Source: Pseudarthrobacter sulfonivorans | GTDB taxonomy: Bacteria > Actinomycetota > Actinomycetes > Actinomycetales > Micrococcaceae | Assembly: GCF_024391045.1 (NCBI RefSeq) | Contig: NZ_JANFCZ010000004.1 | Span: 155,597 to 219,596 of the forward strand | Reading direction: 5' to 3' | DNA length: 64,000 nt | Part shown: piece after piece, positions 36,606-44,747 of the stretch | Position numbering within the stretch: position 1 is the first letter of the stretch | Layout of the letters: every line of letters starts with the position of its first letter | Program-made: the position numbers and the translations under genes | The notes under the pieces: model-generated | What the model saw: only the letters and a program-made list of their open reading frames with translations | The model's database searches: none | What the model was told of the DNA's origin: nothing

Positions 36606-37204
36606 CAGATGCCCGCCTCAGTTCGCGTGGCAACGGTGGACACCGGTTCCCGACCCGGCTCCAGCCGGCCTTCTATGCAGATGACCCGCGCAATATATGG
36701 CAGCGTCAGCCTGAAGTCGGTGCTCAGTGCCTGAAACGCCTCACTCATTGAAACCAGCGCCAGATCGTCCGGAACGATCTGCACCGCGTCGCCGGCTCCC
36801 CACTCCCCGACGGGGTCAAGTAGCGGACCGGTCAAGATGCTGTCGCATTCCAGTGTTTGTGCCGCGAGCCCCAGAAATCGCAACTCGTCCCACGCGTTCG
36901 GCGCCCATGCGGCGATGAGGAAGTGCATTCGCAGCGGAATGCGGGGTATTCCGTCGATGCTTGCCACGCTGGACCATCCGGGTCTGGTTTCACTATCTAC
37001 ACTGACGCGGTAGCAGTAGAGAGCGATGGCAGGCTGTTGGATCAACAGGCCCTGATTGTTCCTCATCGTCTTGAGCTCATTGGTGCTGGCCAGGAAGGCG
37101 TTAAGTTGTGCGGCCGCCGGGACCGCGCGAAACCGTCGATTGAGTAGTGCGACAATGCTCAATCCGGCGGCAGCGAGGGCCTGGTATCCAGCCATGCTGC
37201 CCAT
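36605..37204 (-). CDS. DUF4255 cap/terminator protein (Afp16-like)
   Basis: A 199-aa DUF4255 protein, the tube/sheath terminator class. Visible: LSIVALLNRRFRAVPAAAQL, QQPAIALYCYRVSVDSETRP, PRIPLRMHFLIAAWAPNAWD and the later SEAFQALSTDFRLTLPYIAR with VICIEGR. It is the first gene of the operon; AAGG lies 8 bases before the ATG at 37204, which supports that start. Confidence 0.88.
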   Translation of the reverse strand: MGSMAGYQALAAAGLSIVALLNRRFRAVPAAAQLNAFLASTNELKTMRNNQGLLIQQPAIALYCYRVSVDSETRPGWSSVASIDGIPRIPLRMHFLIAAWAPNAWDELRFLGLAAQTLECDSILTGPLLDPVGEWGAGDAVQIVPDDLALVSMSEAFQALSTDFRLTLPYIARVICIEGRLEPGREPVSTVATRTEAGI

Positions 37205-37342
37205 TCTGGATGCCTTGCGTCACCAGGCCGTCTCACCGCCTCTCGACGTGAAAAAGAAGCCGTGACCACGCGGTGACAGCGCCATAGAAGGCTGGGGGTG
37301 CTGCTGGTGAGAATTACCAGCGCGCTCACGGAAGGAACGCTG
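37205..37342. promoter_or_regulatory. Divergent promoter region of the eCIS operon
   Basis: A 138-bp intergenic stretch lies between the eCIS operon (leftward) and the His/Asp-repeat gene (rightward). It must hold the eCIS promoter if the operon is read as one unit. No convincing -35/-10 pair was picked by eye. Confidence 0.5.
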
Positions 37343-38410
37343 ATGGACACTGAGAATGACGTAGGGCGCGAGGACGAGCGCAACGGCAAATCCGCACCCA
37401 AAGATGACCCGGCCTGCGATCCACAACAGATTGATGACGTACAGTGCCGCATGCGGGGCATTGCGAAACAGGCTGAATATAACGCTCAGTTCAAAGACTT
37501 GTTGGTCAAGGCCAAAGCCGATTACGAACAAGCGCGGCAGGACTACCGGCAGAAAAGACACGATTCGCAGCTGAAGGTCCAGGACCTGAGACATCAAGTC
37601 AAGCAGCTAACGGAACGACTGCGGTGCAAGATCGAACAGGAAAAGGTCGTGCGGTGCATCGACAAAGCGTTCCTGCAGGTCGTCGAGGAACTCGATGCAT
37701 GCCAGAAGGGGGATGGTTGCTGCTGCAGAGAAGACGAATGCCAGTTCGACACTGACGTAAGCGGTGTTACTCAAGATAAATTGGATGAAGAGTTGGTCAA
37801 GCGGATCAGCAAATACCAGCAGTGGACGGATGCCGCTCAAGCTTGCTTTACTCGGCTGGTCGGCGAGCCTGCCGCTCTCGAAGTTCGCGTCGCAGCACGC
37901 AAGGCCGACATTGACGGGATCAGCGCCGCACTCATGGCAGACCCGGCGACTACCGATCTGAAAACCGTCTACGCAAAGGCACTGGTGGCTGACCGGGAAG
38001 TGAGGCGAGTTTGGAACGGGTTCGACGACATCGGCGATTTCGTGGACTGCCTGTGCTCCACACTCAACTGCTGGACTAACGGATGCAAAGCGGTGTCGGA
38101 GCTTACGGGGGCGAGAGCTGTCCTGGAGTGCAAGCTGGAGGCCGGCAGGGACCGCTGTATTCGACTAGAGACCAAGACGGTCGAGGAAATACTGGTCATC
38201 TATGACAAGAACTGGGCGAAAGACCATCGTCAAGGGGAGTGGGATCGACACACCAAGCATGACCACGACGGGCATGACCACGACGGGCATGACCACGACG
38301 GGTATGACCACAACGGGCGTGACTGCGGGTGCGGCAGAAGGAGTGGCGACGGGAATGGTGCTGTAGACGAAGTATCTGGAAGCAACGACGGAGAGTCCTC
38401 TTTGGCATGA
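37343..38410 (+). CDS. Coiled-coil, Cys-containing protein with His/Asp-repeat tail
   Basis: A 355-aa protein of unknown family. The start at 37343 has GGAAGGA about 8 bases upstream. Residues ~40-110 are predicted coiled coil by eye (QAEYNAQFKDLLVKAKADYE onward, RQDYRQKRHDSQLKVQDLRH). A Cys cluster GDGCCCREDEC follows, then more helices and a second Cys group (DCLCSTLNCWTNGC). The tail has four copies of HDHDG/YDHNG, likely metal-binding, and a DCGCG end. It is divergent from the eCIS operon and could be cargo, scaffold or a metal-binding factor; no function is claimed. Confidence 0.7.
   Translation: MDTENDVGREDERNGKSAPKDDPACDPQQIDDVQCRMRGIAKQAEYNAQFKDLLVKAKADYEQARQDYRQKRHDSQLKVQDLRHQVKQLTERLRCKIEQEKVVRCIDKAFLQVVEELDACQKGDGCCCREDECQFDTDVSGVTQDKLDEELVKRISKYQQWTDAAQACFTRLVGEPAALEVRVAARKADIDGISAALMADPATTDLKTVYAKALVADREVRRVWNGFDDIGDFVDCLCSTLNCWTNGCKAVSELTGARAVLECKLEAGRDRCIRLETKTVEEILVIYDKNWAKDHRQGEWDRHTKHDHDGHDHDGHDHDGYDHNGRDCGCGRRSGDGNGAVDEVSGSNDGESSLA
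38258..38317 (+). repeat. Four tandem 15-bp units, in frame
   Basis: Four copies of the unit CATGACCACGACGGG stand head to tail; the fourth differs at two positions. They encode the HDHDG repeats, so copy number can vary without breaking the frame. Confidence 0.9.
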
Positions 38411-38490
38411 CCGAAACGAATTGGTGACGGTGTTGTAACGTCGTCACCGCTAGCCTCTCGTTCGTCCGTGTTTTCGTTCGAGGAGGAAAG

Positions 38491-39264
38491 ATGTCGGCTG
38501 ATACCAGCAAAAAATGGGAATCGTCCACCCACGAAGGGAATTCTGTTTGCCTGTTGGGCGGGCCCTATGTAATTCAGTCAGAGCGACGGATCATGGTGCC
38601 GGAAGGTAGCAAGAGGCTCCTGGTTTTTGTGGCACTCCACGAAGGGAGCGTAGACCGCCGCTTCGCGGCTGGAACGCTGTGGCCATACGTTTGTGATGAA
38701 CGTGCGTCCGGCAACTTGAGGTCGGCACTCTGGCGACTCCGCGGAGCAGGCATCGAGGTTCTTGACGTGGACAAGATACTAATCGGTCTGAAGAAAGACA
38801 CAGGACTCGATATCCATTCATTGCGAGACTGGGCCGGGCGGATCATCGCCGGAACCGCGATTGCATCTGATTTGCAGATACCCCCATTGAGCATGGAGGC
38901 CCTCGACCTCCTTCCAGGGTGGTATGACGACTGGGTTGTTTTTGAGCGGGAAAGGTTGCGCCAGCGGATGTTGCACGGTCTCGAAGCACTGTGTTGCCAG
39001 CTGATTCGGCTGAATCGCCTTGCTGAAGCCGTTGAGGTCGCCATAAACGCCGTGGACATAGATCCCTTGCGCGAGAGCGCCCAAAGGGCCTTGATGGAAG
39101 TCCACCTGGCGGAGGGAAACATTGTCGAGGCACGCCGAACCTATCACGCATATGAACGGCTTGTGGCGCGTGAACTCGGCGTGAAACCTAGCTCCAAAAT
39201 AAAGGGTCTTGTTGAACGGACGGAAGCTCCCGACCCACTGTTTACGGTCGTAGGTGGTCGTTGA
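38491..39264 (+). CDS. BTAD-domain (SARP-type) transcriptional regulator
   Basis: A 257-aa regulator. The N-terminal ~95 residues fit an OmpR-type winged helix (RRFAAGTLWPYVCDERASGN, then LRSALWRLRGAG). Residues ~130-245 are a bacterial transcriptional activation domain: DWVVFERERLRQRMLHGLEA, RLAEAVEVAINAVDIDPLRE, and RRTYHAYERLVARELGVKPS. A strong ribosome site GAGGAGG precedes the ATG. SARP-like proteins are usually pathway-specific activators in actinobacteria, and this one lies next to the eCIS divergent promoter, so it may control the operon (inference). Confidence 0.85.
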   Translation: MSADTSKKWESSTHEGNSVCLLGGPYVIQSERRIMVPEGSKRLLVFVALHEGSVDRRFAAGTLWPYVCDERASGNLRSALWRLRGAGIEVLDVDKILIGLKKDTGLDIHSLRDWAGRIIAGTAIASDLQIPPLSMEALDLLPGWYDDWVVFERERLRQRMLHGLEALCCQLIRLNRLAEAVEVAINAVDIDPLRESAQRALMEVHLAEGNIVEARRTYHAYERLVARELGVKPSSKIKGLVERTEAPDPLFTVVGGR

Positions 39265-39382
39265 GTCGATACTATCGACGGCAGATTGTGCCAGAGTGAA
39301 TTCGAGGACGGCGCCGAACTCGTGGAGTGAGGTCCGATCAACAGGTCGAGCAGCGGGGCGGTCAGGGAGAGGCGCGCAAGGA

Positions 39383-39628
39383 ATGGCCAAAGAGCCGGAA
39401 GGGACAGGGAAACTAACTGCAGCCTTGGTTGGCGTGGCAGCTTTAGCATTGACAGTCGGCCTAGTTGTGTTCGTGACAGCTGAACCCAAACCGTCGCCGG
39501 ATACCATGTTGGCGCTAATTACCTCTGTCGTAGGTGTCCTCGGAACGCACATAGGACATGTAGTGGGCCATCGACTTGGCAAGGCAAACTTTGTCATTCC
39601 CTCTAAATCCGAGCGCAGGGAGACTTAG
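39383..39628 (+). CDS. Small two-helix membrane protein
   Basis: An 81-aa protein with two hydrophobic helices: LTAALVGVAALALTVGLVVF and LALITSVVGVLGTHIGHVVG. The ATG at 39383 is preceded by AAGG; the longer open frame from 39254 lacks one. Holin-like topology is tempting given a nearby particle system that must leave the cell, but length and hydrophobicity alone do not prove it. Confidence 0.6.
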   Translation: MAKEPEGTGKLTAALVGVAALALTVGLVVFVTAEPKPSPDTMLALITSVVGVLGTHIGHVVGHRLGKANFVIPSKSERRET

Positions 39629-40311
39629 CAACGAGTGCGTGCCCGAACCGGTGAGAAGGTTTTCGGGACAGTTCCTGCTTCCGGAGCACCCTTGATTCAC
39701 TCGGCTGAGAACGGTCCTGAAAAGGCTCTCCGTCAGCACGACCGCCGCATCGGCACGCGGCCGACTGTGACTAACAGTTTTCCCCGACACCTTCCAACGG
39801 CACAACCGGGCCGAGCGATCCATGCGTGACCGTCAAATTTCTCAACCACCCCTGATTAGACGCGGGTAAACGGTTAGTCTCTGTGCTGTCGACGTGCAGG
39901 GACGCAGCCTTTTGAGAGGGGACGTCTGGGCGTTCTTCAGGGTGCGGGTGTTCCCAAGGCCGTTCTAGAAGGCCACGCGCCACGTGGTCGATCTCCACCG
40001 TGGAGGCGGTGGTGTGAGCGCGGTTGCCCTCCCGATGTCACCCAGTGTTCCGTACCGGCCCTGCAAATGGCTGGTATACGACACCCAGGGAAGGCCTCGG
40101 CCAACGCGCCAAGGGGCGGGCGGCTCCGGGGAAAACATTTTCCGTGGAGGTCGTCAGGTGCCGTTTCCTGTCCCTATGTTCATTTTGGGAAAGCTCAGTC
40201 CGGGGTCGTAGCCAATCGCGGCCTTTCCAAGCCAATCCTTCCATAGGGGGCAGTGGAGGGCGTAGCCGCAAAGGACAGCCCCGCCACTGTTCCCCTGCCG
40301 GTCAGACCCTT
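39629..40311. other. 680 bp without a supported gene
   Basis: Short open frames exist on both strands but none has a ribosome site with coding-like composition. A 62-codon minus-strand frame (40154-40342) overlaps the end of the decayed gene next door. Nothing else was seen. Confidence 0.5.
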
Positions 40312-40800
40312 CTAGCCCAAGGTCTCCGTTGTCGTGAGCCATTCGTTGAGATGACCTTCACGAGCGATTCCTTCCCCGGGCACATAGGCCTCGCCAAAAA
40401 GGTCGACGTGGGGCTCGATGAGCCCCACAGCCACCGTCGGCCACGTCCACCCGTCGTCGGCGCTCGCCTGGACAGTGAACCGGTGGCCTGGGTGGGGCGC
40501 TCCCGTCGAGACGCTGCGTGACGGTGAGCCTTCCCGAGCCTACGCTCAGCTAAAGCCCATCGGACGGCGCAGACCGCTCCGGCCCAAGACGGAGCTCGGC
40601 GCCGGCGGCACTGTAATCGAGGTGTCCGCGTGTGCTCTCACGACGGCGTCGACCAAGCCGAATTCGTCGTCGCCAGGCCCGATCTCGGAATTGAGCCGAT
40701 AGGCCGCCCCAACCTCGGTCGCAGCTCCAGACGACGACCACAGCAGAAGCCCTGCTGGTCCCGGACCAGGCTGACACGCCGAGGTTCGGCATGGATTCAC
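40312..40800 (-). pseudogene. Decayed unknown gene
   Basis: Two minus-strand stretches look coding but lie in different frames. The upstream one (around 40560-40760) reads AGLLLWSSSGAATEVGAAYR then LNSEIGPGDDEFGLVDAVVR, ending at a TGA near 40546. The downstream one reads HPGHRFTVQASADDGWTWPT, VAVGLIEPHVDLFGEAYVPG and EWLTTTETLG, ending at 40312. A frameshift near 40540 would join them. Family unknown. Confidence 0.4.
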
Positions 40801-40876
40801 AAAGTCGATGCTTTCCGCCAGATCTTCCGCCGACTTCAGACACGCATGACTTGACGTGCAACCAAAGAAGGCCCGT

Positions 40877-41125
40877 CTAGCTCGGCGACACGGAGACGAT
40901 CTCGCCTTCCCCAATTCTCTCGGGGTCAGTGACGAAGTAGTGTCCCTCGCTGTTGAAGGAAATGGGACCCTCATTGCGGAACATATTCGCCAGAGCGGCC
41001 TGTTCAGCGGCGTTCACGAAGATTTGGTATGCCGACGAGTCGCCTTCGAGTGAATAGTAGAAATAGAACTGCTTGTCCACGATGTTGAAACCGAGCGAAT
41101 AGCTACTGACCTTGCTCCAAGTCAT
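40877..41125 (-). CDS. Small acidic protein, 82 aa, unknown
   Basis: Starts at MTWSKVSSYSLGFN and ends EGEIVSVSPS. The sequence has alternating hydrophobic/aromatic residues (DKQFYFYYSLEGDSS) and the segment ALANMFRNEGPISFNSEGHY, which looks like a folded, evolved protein rather than chance. Not recognised. GGGGTGA about 9 bases upstream is a possible ribosome site. Confidence 0.6.
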   Translation of the reverse strand: MTWSKVSSYSLGFNIVDKQFYFYYSLEGDSSAYQIFVNAAEQAALANMFRNEGPISFNSEGHYFVTDPERIGEGEIVSVSPS

Positions 41126-41541
41126 CTTGGTCACCCCTAAATGGTAGGCAGTCGGACCCAACTACCGAAAAGTTTCCGTTCCTCTCCCGCCGCGCAACAG
41201 GGCCAAAAGTCCCCAGGTTGAATTCTCGGTGGTATGCCCCCGTCCCGTCGAAGAACAGCGTCTCGGTGACGCCCCGGCAAAGGCGCCGGCTCAAGCGATA
41301 ATGCTCAGCGATCCATCGCGCGCGAACCGCGGCCGCGGCGCCCTGACGGGCACGGGCAATGCCACCGCTTGGAACCGGGCGGTGAGTGCCCGCTCGGACG
41401 CGAGGTCGGCTGTCCACGAGCGGGGAACTGGGACTGCCCCGGGTTTGCTTGACTCCTGACTTGGGAGGATTAGTTCCTTGCAGCAAGGATGTTCACATGC
41501 CGAAGCCTTTCCCGCTCAGGACCGCAGCGAACATTGGGGGA
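41126..41541. other. About 415 bp with no secure gene
   Basis: A minus-strand open frame (41486-41103) contains VTETLFFDGTGAYHREFNLG, which could be part of a gene or a remnant, but it lacks a supported start and overlaps the 82-aa gene. No other content recognised. Confidence 0.4.
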
Positions 41542-42021
41542 TCACCCGCCAACCGCGGCTTGGGCTAATCGTTCAGCGCCGTCAGCTAAGGCTTCCCTGA
41601 GCGGTCCTTCCCCGAGCCGGGATGCATAGGAAGCGAAGACGGTGGCGCCGACGACCCGACCGGCGTTGATTTGCCAGGGTTCAGGCTGGGGACCATCAGT
41701 TGGTCCCGGTCCCGGTCCCGGCCACGGGAAGGGCCACTTGCGAGGCCACGGCGTGCCGCACCAGTCATCGATCACTTCACGCACCATGCGGATAGGATCA
41801 TCACCGCGCAGGTCGGCCTCTACGGCTAGTCGGACGAGTTCACGTGCCATAAATCCGGCTTCCAACTGCAGTCGCTCGCCATTCTCCTTCGGAGGGAGCG
41901 GCTGGGGGTTGAGGGCGACAGCGTCATATCTTTGGCGGATCAACGGGCCATGCGGGTGAATTGCATCCCATATTGCCGGATTGATGCGCGCTATGTGAGC
42001 GAGCAGAGTGATGTAGTTCAT
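41542..42021 (-). CDS. Protein with ALNPQPLPP motif, 159 aa
   Basis: Start at 42021 (MNYITLLAHIARINPAIW), because GAAGGA lies 5 bases before this ATG and directly abuts the one six bases upstream. The motif DAVALNPQPLPPKE is followed by a helical stretch and a Pro/Gly/Trp-rich linker (PWPRKWPFPWPGPGPGP). The motif recurs in small proteins of unknown function in many bacteria (recalled, not checked). Role unknown; island accessory gene. Confidence 0.6.
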   Translation of the reverse strand: MNYITLLAHIARINPAIWDAIHPHGPLIRQRYDAVALNPQPLPPKENGERLQLEAGFMARELVRLAVEADLRGDDPIRMVREVIDDWCGTPWPRKWPFPWPGPGPGPTDGPQPEPWQINAGRVVGATVFASYASRLGEGPLREALADGAERLAQAAVGG

Positions 42022-42191
42022 GACCATCCTTCGAGACGTAAGAACGGCGGGCTGCCAGATGAGTCGCGTGAAGCAGGCCGTCCGCCGCGCTGCTTCGCGT
42101 CGCCAGATGGGCCCGCCTCGATGTTCTCCAACCGACGTCCTACCCTTGATGAAGCCCGAGTCTAGGCAGGGCAGCGTTACAGCAGCGTTAT

Positions 42192-43151
42192 TCACGGCAG
42201 GGTATGCCTGCACCTGGCTGGCACGGGTTGCTGTCCGCCGACGCCGAGCCCGGCACACAGGATGAACCGGTCGGTGTTCACGACTTTGCCCCACCCCAGC
42301 TCGACGGGGCTGCGGTAGTATTCGCTGATTTCCTGGCCGTTGTAGCTGCCGGCGATGTAGGCCGGCTGCGCAAACGCCGGCATGGCGGCACGGAAGTATT
42401 CGAGGTAGTCGGCCATGTCTTCGTCGAAGATGGCAGGGATGTAGTCCGTGGCGATCGTGGGGAAGCACGCCTCCAGATGGTTGATCATGGCTACCCGGCC
42501 GCCCAGCTTACGGATGCCGTGATCCTGACCGGCCTCCAGCACCGCGGTGTAGATGTCCTCGGCGATTTGCTTGGGGCCCTGGAGCTCGAATCCGACCTCG
42601 CCGGCCATGCCCTGCCGCAGCGCGAAGATCTCGTGCCCGGCAACGGTGACGGGCACCGCGTACATGTACTTGGCTTCCATGAGTTCCCGGGAATCGGTCA
42701 GTTCGTGCAGGACCTTGATGGCATTGGGCCCTGACACCTGGAAGATGAACCAGTCCTCGCGGGTCACCTTGGCGTCGTAGTCGCCGCGTTCCAGATTGAA
42801 TGCGGCCCAGAACCCACCGCGGCCGTGAACCACGAAGTCCTCTTCGCCGAACCGGGTCAGCACACCTTCGTGGATGACTTTGCCGTCTTTGTTGGTGTGG
42901 ATCGCGTGCTTGGACTGGCCGATTTCGAATTTCTTGTAGCTGTTGACGGTGATGTCCGAAAACAGCCGGAGCGTGTCGGGGCCGGTGAAGCGGTGCTGCC
43001 ACAGGAAAGACCAGTCGCCGATGTAGCAGGTTTCCTTCCAAGACAGGCTCTCGTCGAGCCAGTCCGTGTATTCGGGCTGTCCGAAACGGCTCCAGGCGTA
43101 GGTCTCCGGTGCTGTTCGCATTGAGTCGACGGTGTACGTCATTGTTGCCAC
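42192..43151 (-). pseudogene. Truncated LigM-like aminomethyltransferase-family gene
   Basis: A GcvT/LigM-family gene (tetrahydrofolate-dependent O-demethylases of aromatic methoxy acids). Seen: WKETCYIGDWSFLWQHRFTG, VHGRGGFWAAFNLERGDYDA, FQVSGPNAIKVLHELTDSRE and FALRQGMAGEVGFELQGPKQ. The sequence follows the family to ELGWGKVVNTDRFI and then changes abruptly to an unrelated tail (LGVGGQQPVPARCRHTLP). Family members are about 470 aa, so roughly 150 C-terminal residues are lost. The break near 42245 is probably a recombination junction. Divergent from the LysR gene. Confidence 0.75.
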
Positions 43152-43353
43152 CTCTAATAGCTAGGGCGGCCAAAGGAATCGTCTGCTCGGGGAGGGCAGC
43201 GGATCAACCATGAACCTTGGCCTGGTTGTTCTGTGGTGTAAATTACCACTGATTCAAGGCTAGGTTTCAGAAGGTTATTTATCAAATAGAATGTAAGTAT
43301 CCGAATATAGATGAATTCTATGCAGGCTACGGTCGATCCCATATCCTTGCTCT
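43152..43353. promoter_or_regulatory. Divergent regulatory region with LysR-type sites
   Basis: Two dyads are visible: GTGGT-N7-ACCAC at 43233-43249, and ATAGA-N5-TCTAT at 43307-43321, the latter in the T-N11-A form bound by LysR-type regulators. The second lies 33 bases before the regulator start and could mediate autoregulation. Confidence 0.55.
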
Positions 43354-44307
43354 ATGCAGGAACCAGGGAAGTACGATCTGAATCTTCTGCGGGTCTTCGT
43401 ACTTGTCTATGAGACGCGCAGCGTGACCGACGCCGCGGAGATTCTGGCCATCAGCCAACCGTCCGTGAGCTACGCGTTGTCGAAGCTGCGCAAACTCTTC
43501 AGCGACCCGCTCTTTCACCGGGGGCCCAAGGGTCTGGAGGCAACGCCAACGGCCATCGGCCTCTACCCGGAGCTGAGCCAATCCCTCCGGACAATTGACT
43601 CGGCGGTGCAGGGCATTTCCGAATTCGACCCGGCGACGACCTCCCACCGGTTCCGCCTCATGATGACGGACCTCGGTCTTATGGCGTTGTTCCCCTACAT
43701 CGTCGCGGCCATCCTTGAAGCCGCGCCGAATGTTCGGATTGACGTCATACCGTTGGACATCTCGCAGCTCCACGAGAGGCTAAGGCGCAACGAGATTGAT
43801 GCCGCGATCGGGATCCCTGCCCTCCACGAGAGCGACGTACTGGGAGAGCTCCTCATGGACATGCCCTACGTAGGCGTCTGTGCAGCGACACATCCGCGCA
43901 TCTCGAACAGCCCGTCACTGGAGGAGATCGCAGCTGAAAAGCATGTCGTCGTCTCGAGTGCACTGGGACACGAGCATGTGGTCCATCGTCTGGCCGAGCT
44001 GGGCGTCCGTGACTCAGTCACCGTTACTCTCCCAAGCTTTGCAGTGGTGGCGCAGACTCTTGCCGTTACCGAGCACGTCAGCGTCGTACCCAAAGCCCTC
44101 GCCGACATCATTGAGTCACACGGACTGGTCCGGCAGTTCGACCTCCCGTTCACCCTTGAACCCGGCCGCGTCACCCTTTACACCTATCGTCGCGACGTTG
44201 CGTCGCCCCCGGTGGACTGGCTTCGGGGAGTCATCGCGACGTCGCTGAGACAGTACCCGTATCCGAAGTACGTCACCGAAGAAACGTCGTCGAAGCGAGC
44301 GGGCTGA
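43354..44307 (+). CDS. LysR-family transcriptional regulator
   Basis: A 317-aa LysR regulator with the helix-turn-helix near residues 20-50 (VTDAAEILAISQPSVSYALS then KLRKLFSDPLF) and a C-terminal effector-binding domain (FRLMMTDLGLMALFPYIVAA, DIIESHGLVRQFDLPF). The opening YDLNLLRVFVLVYETRSVTD resembles regulators of aromatic catabolism. It is divergent from the truncated demethylase gene and presumably once controlled it. Confidence 0.92.
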   Translation: MQEPGKYDLNLLRVFVLVYETRSVTDAAEILAISQPSVSYALSKLRKLFSDPLFHRGPKGLEATPTAIGLYPELSQSLRTIDSAVQGISEFDPATTSHRFRLMMTDLGLMALFPYIVAAILEAAPNVRIDVIPLDISQLHERLRRNEIDAAIGIPALHESDVLGELLMDMPYVGVCAATHPRISNSPSLEEIAAEKHVVVSSALGHEHVVHRLAELGVRDSVTVTLPSFAVVAQTLAVTEHVSVVPKALADIIESHGLVRQFDLPFTLEPGRVTLYTYRRDVASPPVDWLRGVIATSLRQYPYPKYVTEETSSKRAG

Positions 44308-44704
44308 AGTTTCCATGTTGGCTAGATTGGCCTGCTGCTTGCGGTTTCGTGGTTTGGTCATGTGATTGCTTGCCGAAAAGTTCATGGTCGGCGTTGCGGG
44401 CTGCGCAGAATGGCCAATTTTGGGGTGTGCACAATGTGCACACCCTGGGCTCCAGATCGGGTCGGACTGGTGGCGGACTGTACCGGATTCCGCATGTTTC
44501 CGGGGGAGCGCAGTGTTTGCAGGGGCTGGAATGCAGTTCGAGTCCCACCTCGGGCACTACGTTTTCCTTCGTCAGAGGCGATTTTGCTTTGACGTGTTGA
44601 CAAAGCTTGTGGTCGCGTCGCTCGGACGGCTGGTGTGCGGGCTGTGGCCTGGCCGCCGCGGTGGCCTGTTCAGGTGTGTGGGGTGACGGGTTCAAGACCC
44701 TGGC
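44308..44704. other. Noncoding stretch with tRNA fragment
   Basis: No gene. It holds a near-perfect palindrome TGTGCACAATGTGCACA (44426-44442), the 22-bp tRNA-Leu 3' repeat (44536-44557) and then a diverged copy of the sequence found downstream of the intact tRNA. It ends at the Tn3-family target duplication TAGTG (44705-44709). Confidence 0.7.
44536..44557 (+). repeat. Right copy of tRNA-Leu 3'-end repeat (att-like)
   Basis: Identical to 3952-3973. The sequence to its left does not continue as a tRNA, so this is a fragment. To its right, similarity to the intact tRNA flank continues in diverged form (TTTTGCTTT, GTGTTGACA, CGCGGTGGCC and the CCCTGGCT block). Confidence 0.7.
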
Positions 44705-44709
44705 TAGTG

Positions 44710-44747
44710 GGGGTGGCTTGTGAAAAAGTGAAATATCCGACGCTAGG
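44710..44747 (+). repeat. Tn3-family left terminal inverted repeat
   Basis: 38 bp, GGGG at the outer end and CGCTAGG at the inner end. The tnpA stop codon (44743-44745) lies inside it, as is common in this family. Confidence 0.93.

Noticed and set aside
5656..37204. Reading the tail gene cluster as a prophage
   Set aside because: No capsid, portal, terminase, lysin or replication genes; DUF4157 and Afp15-type ATPase genes are eCIS markers.
38258..38317. Tandem repeats as a CRISPR array or origin iterons
   Set aside because: The 15-bp units are contiguous without spacers and encode an in-frame HDHDG repeat.
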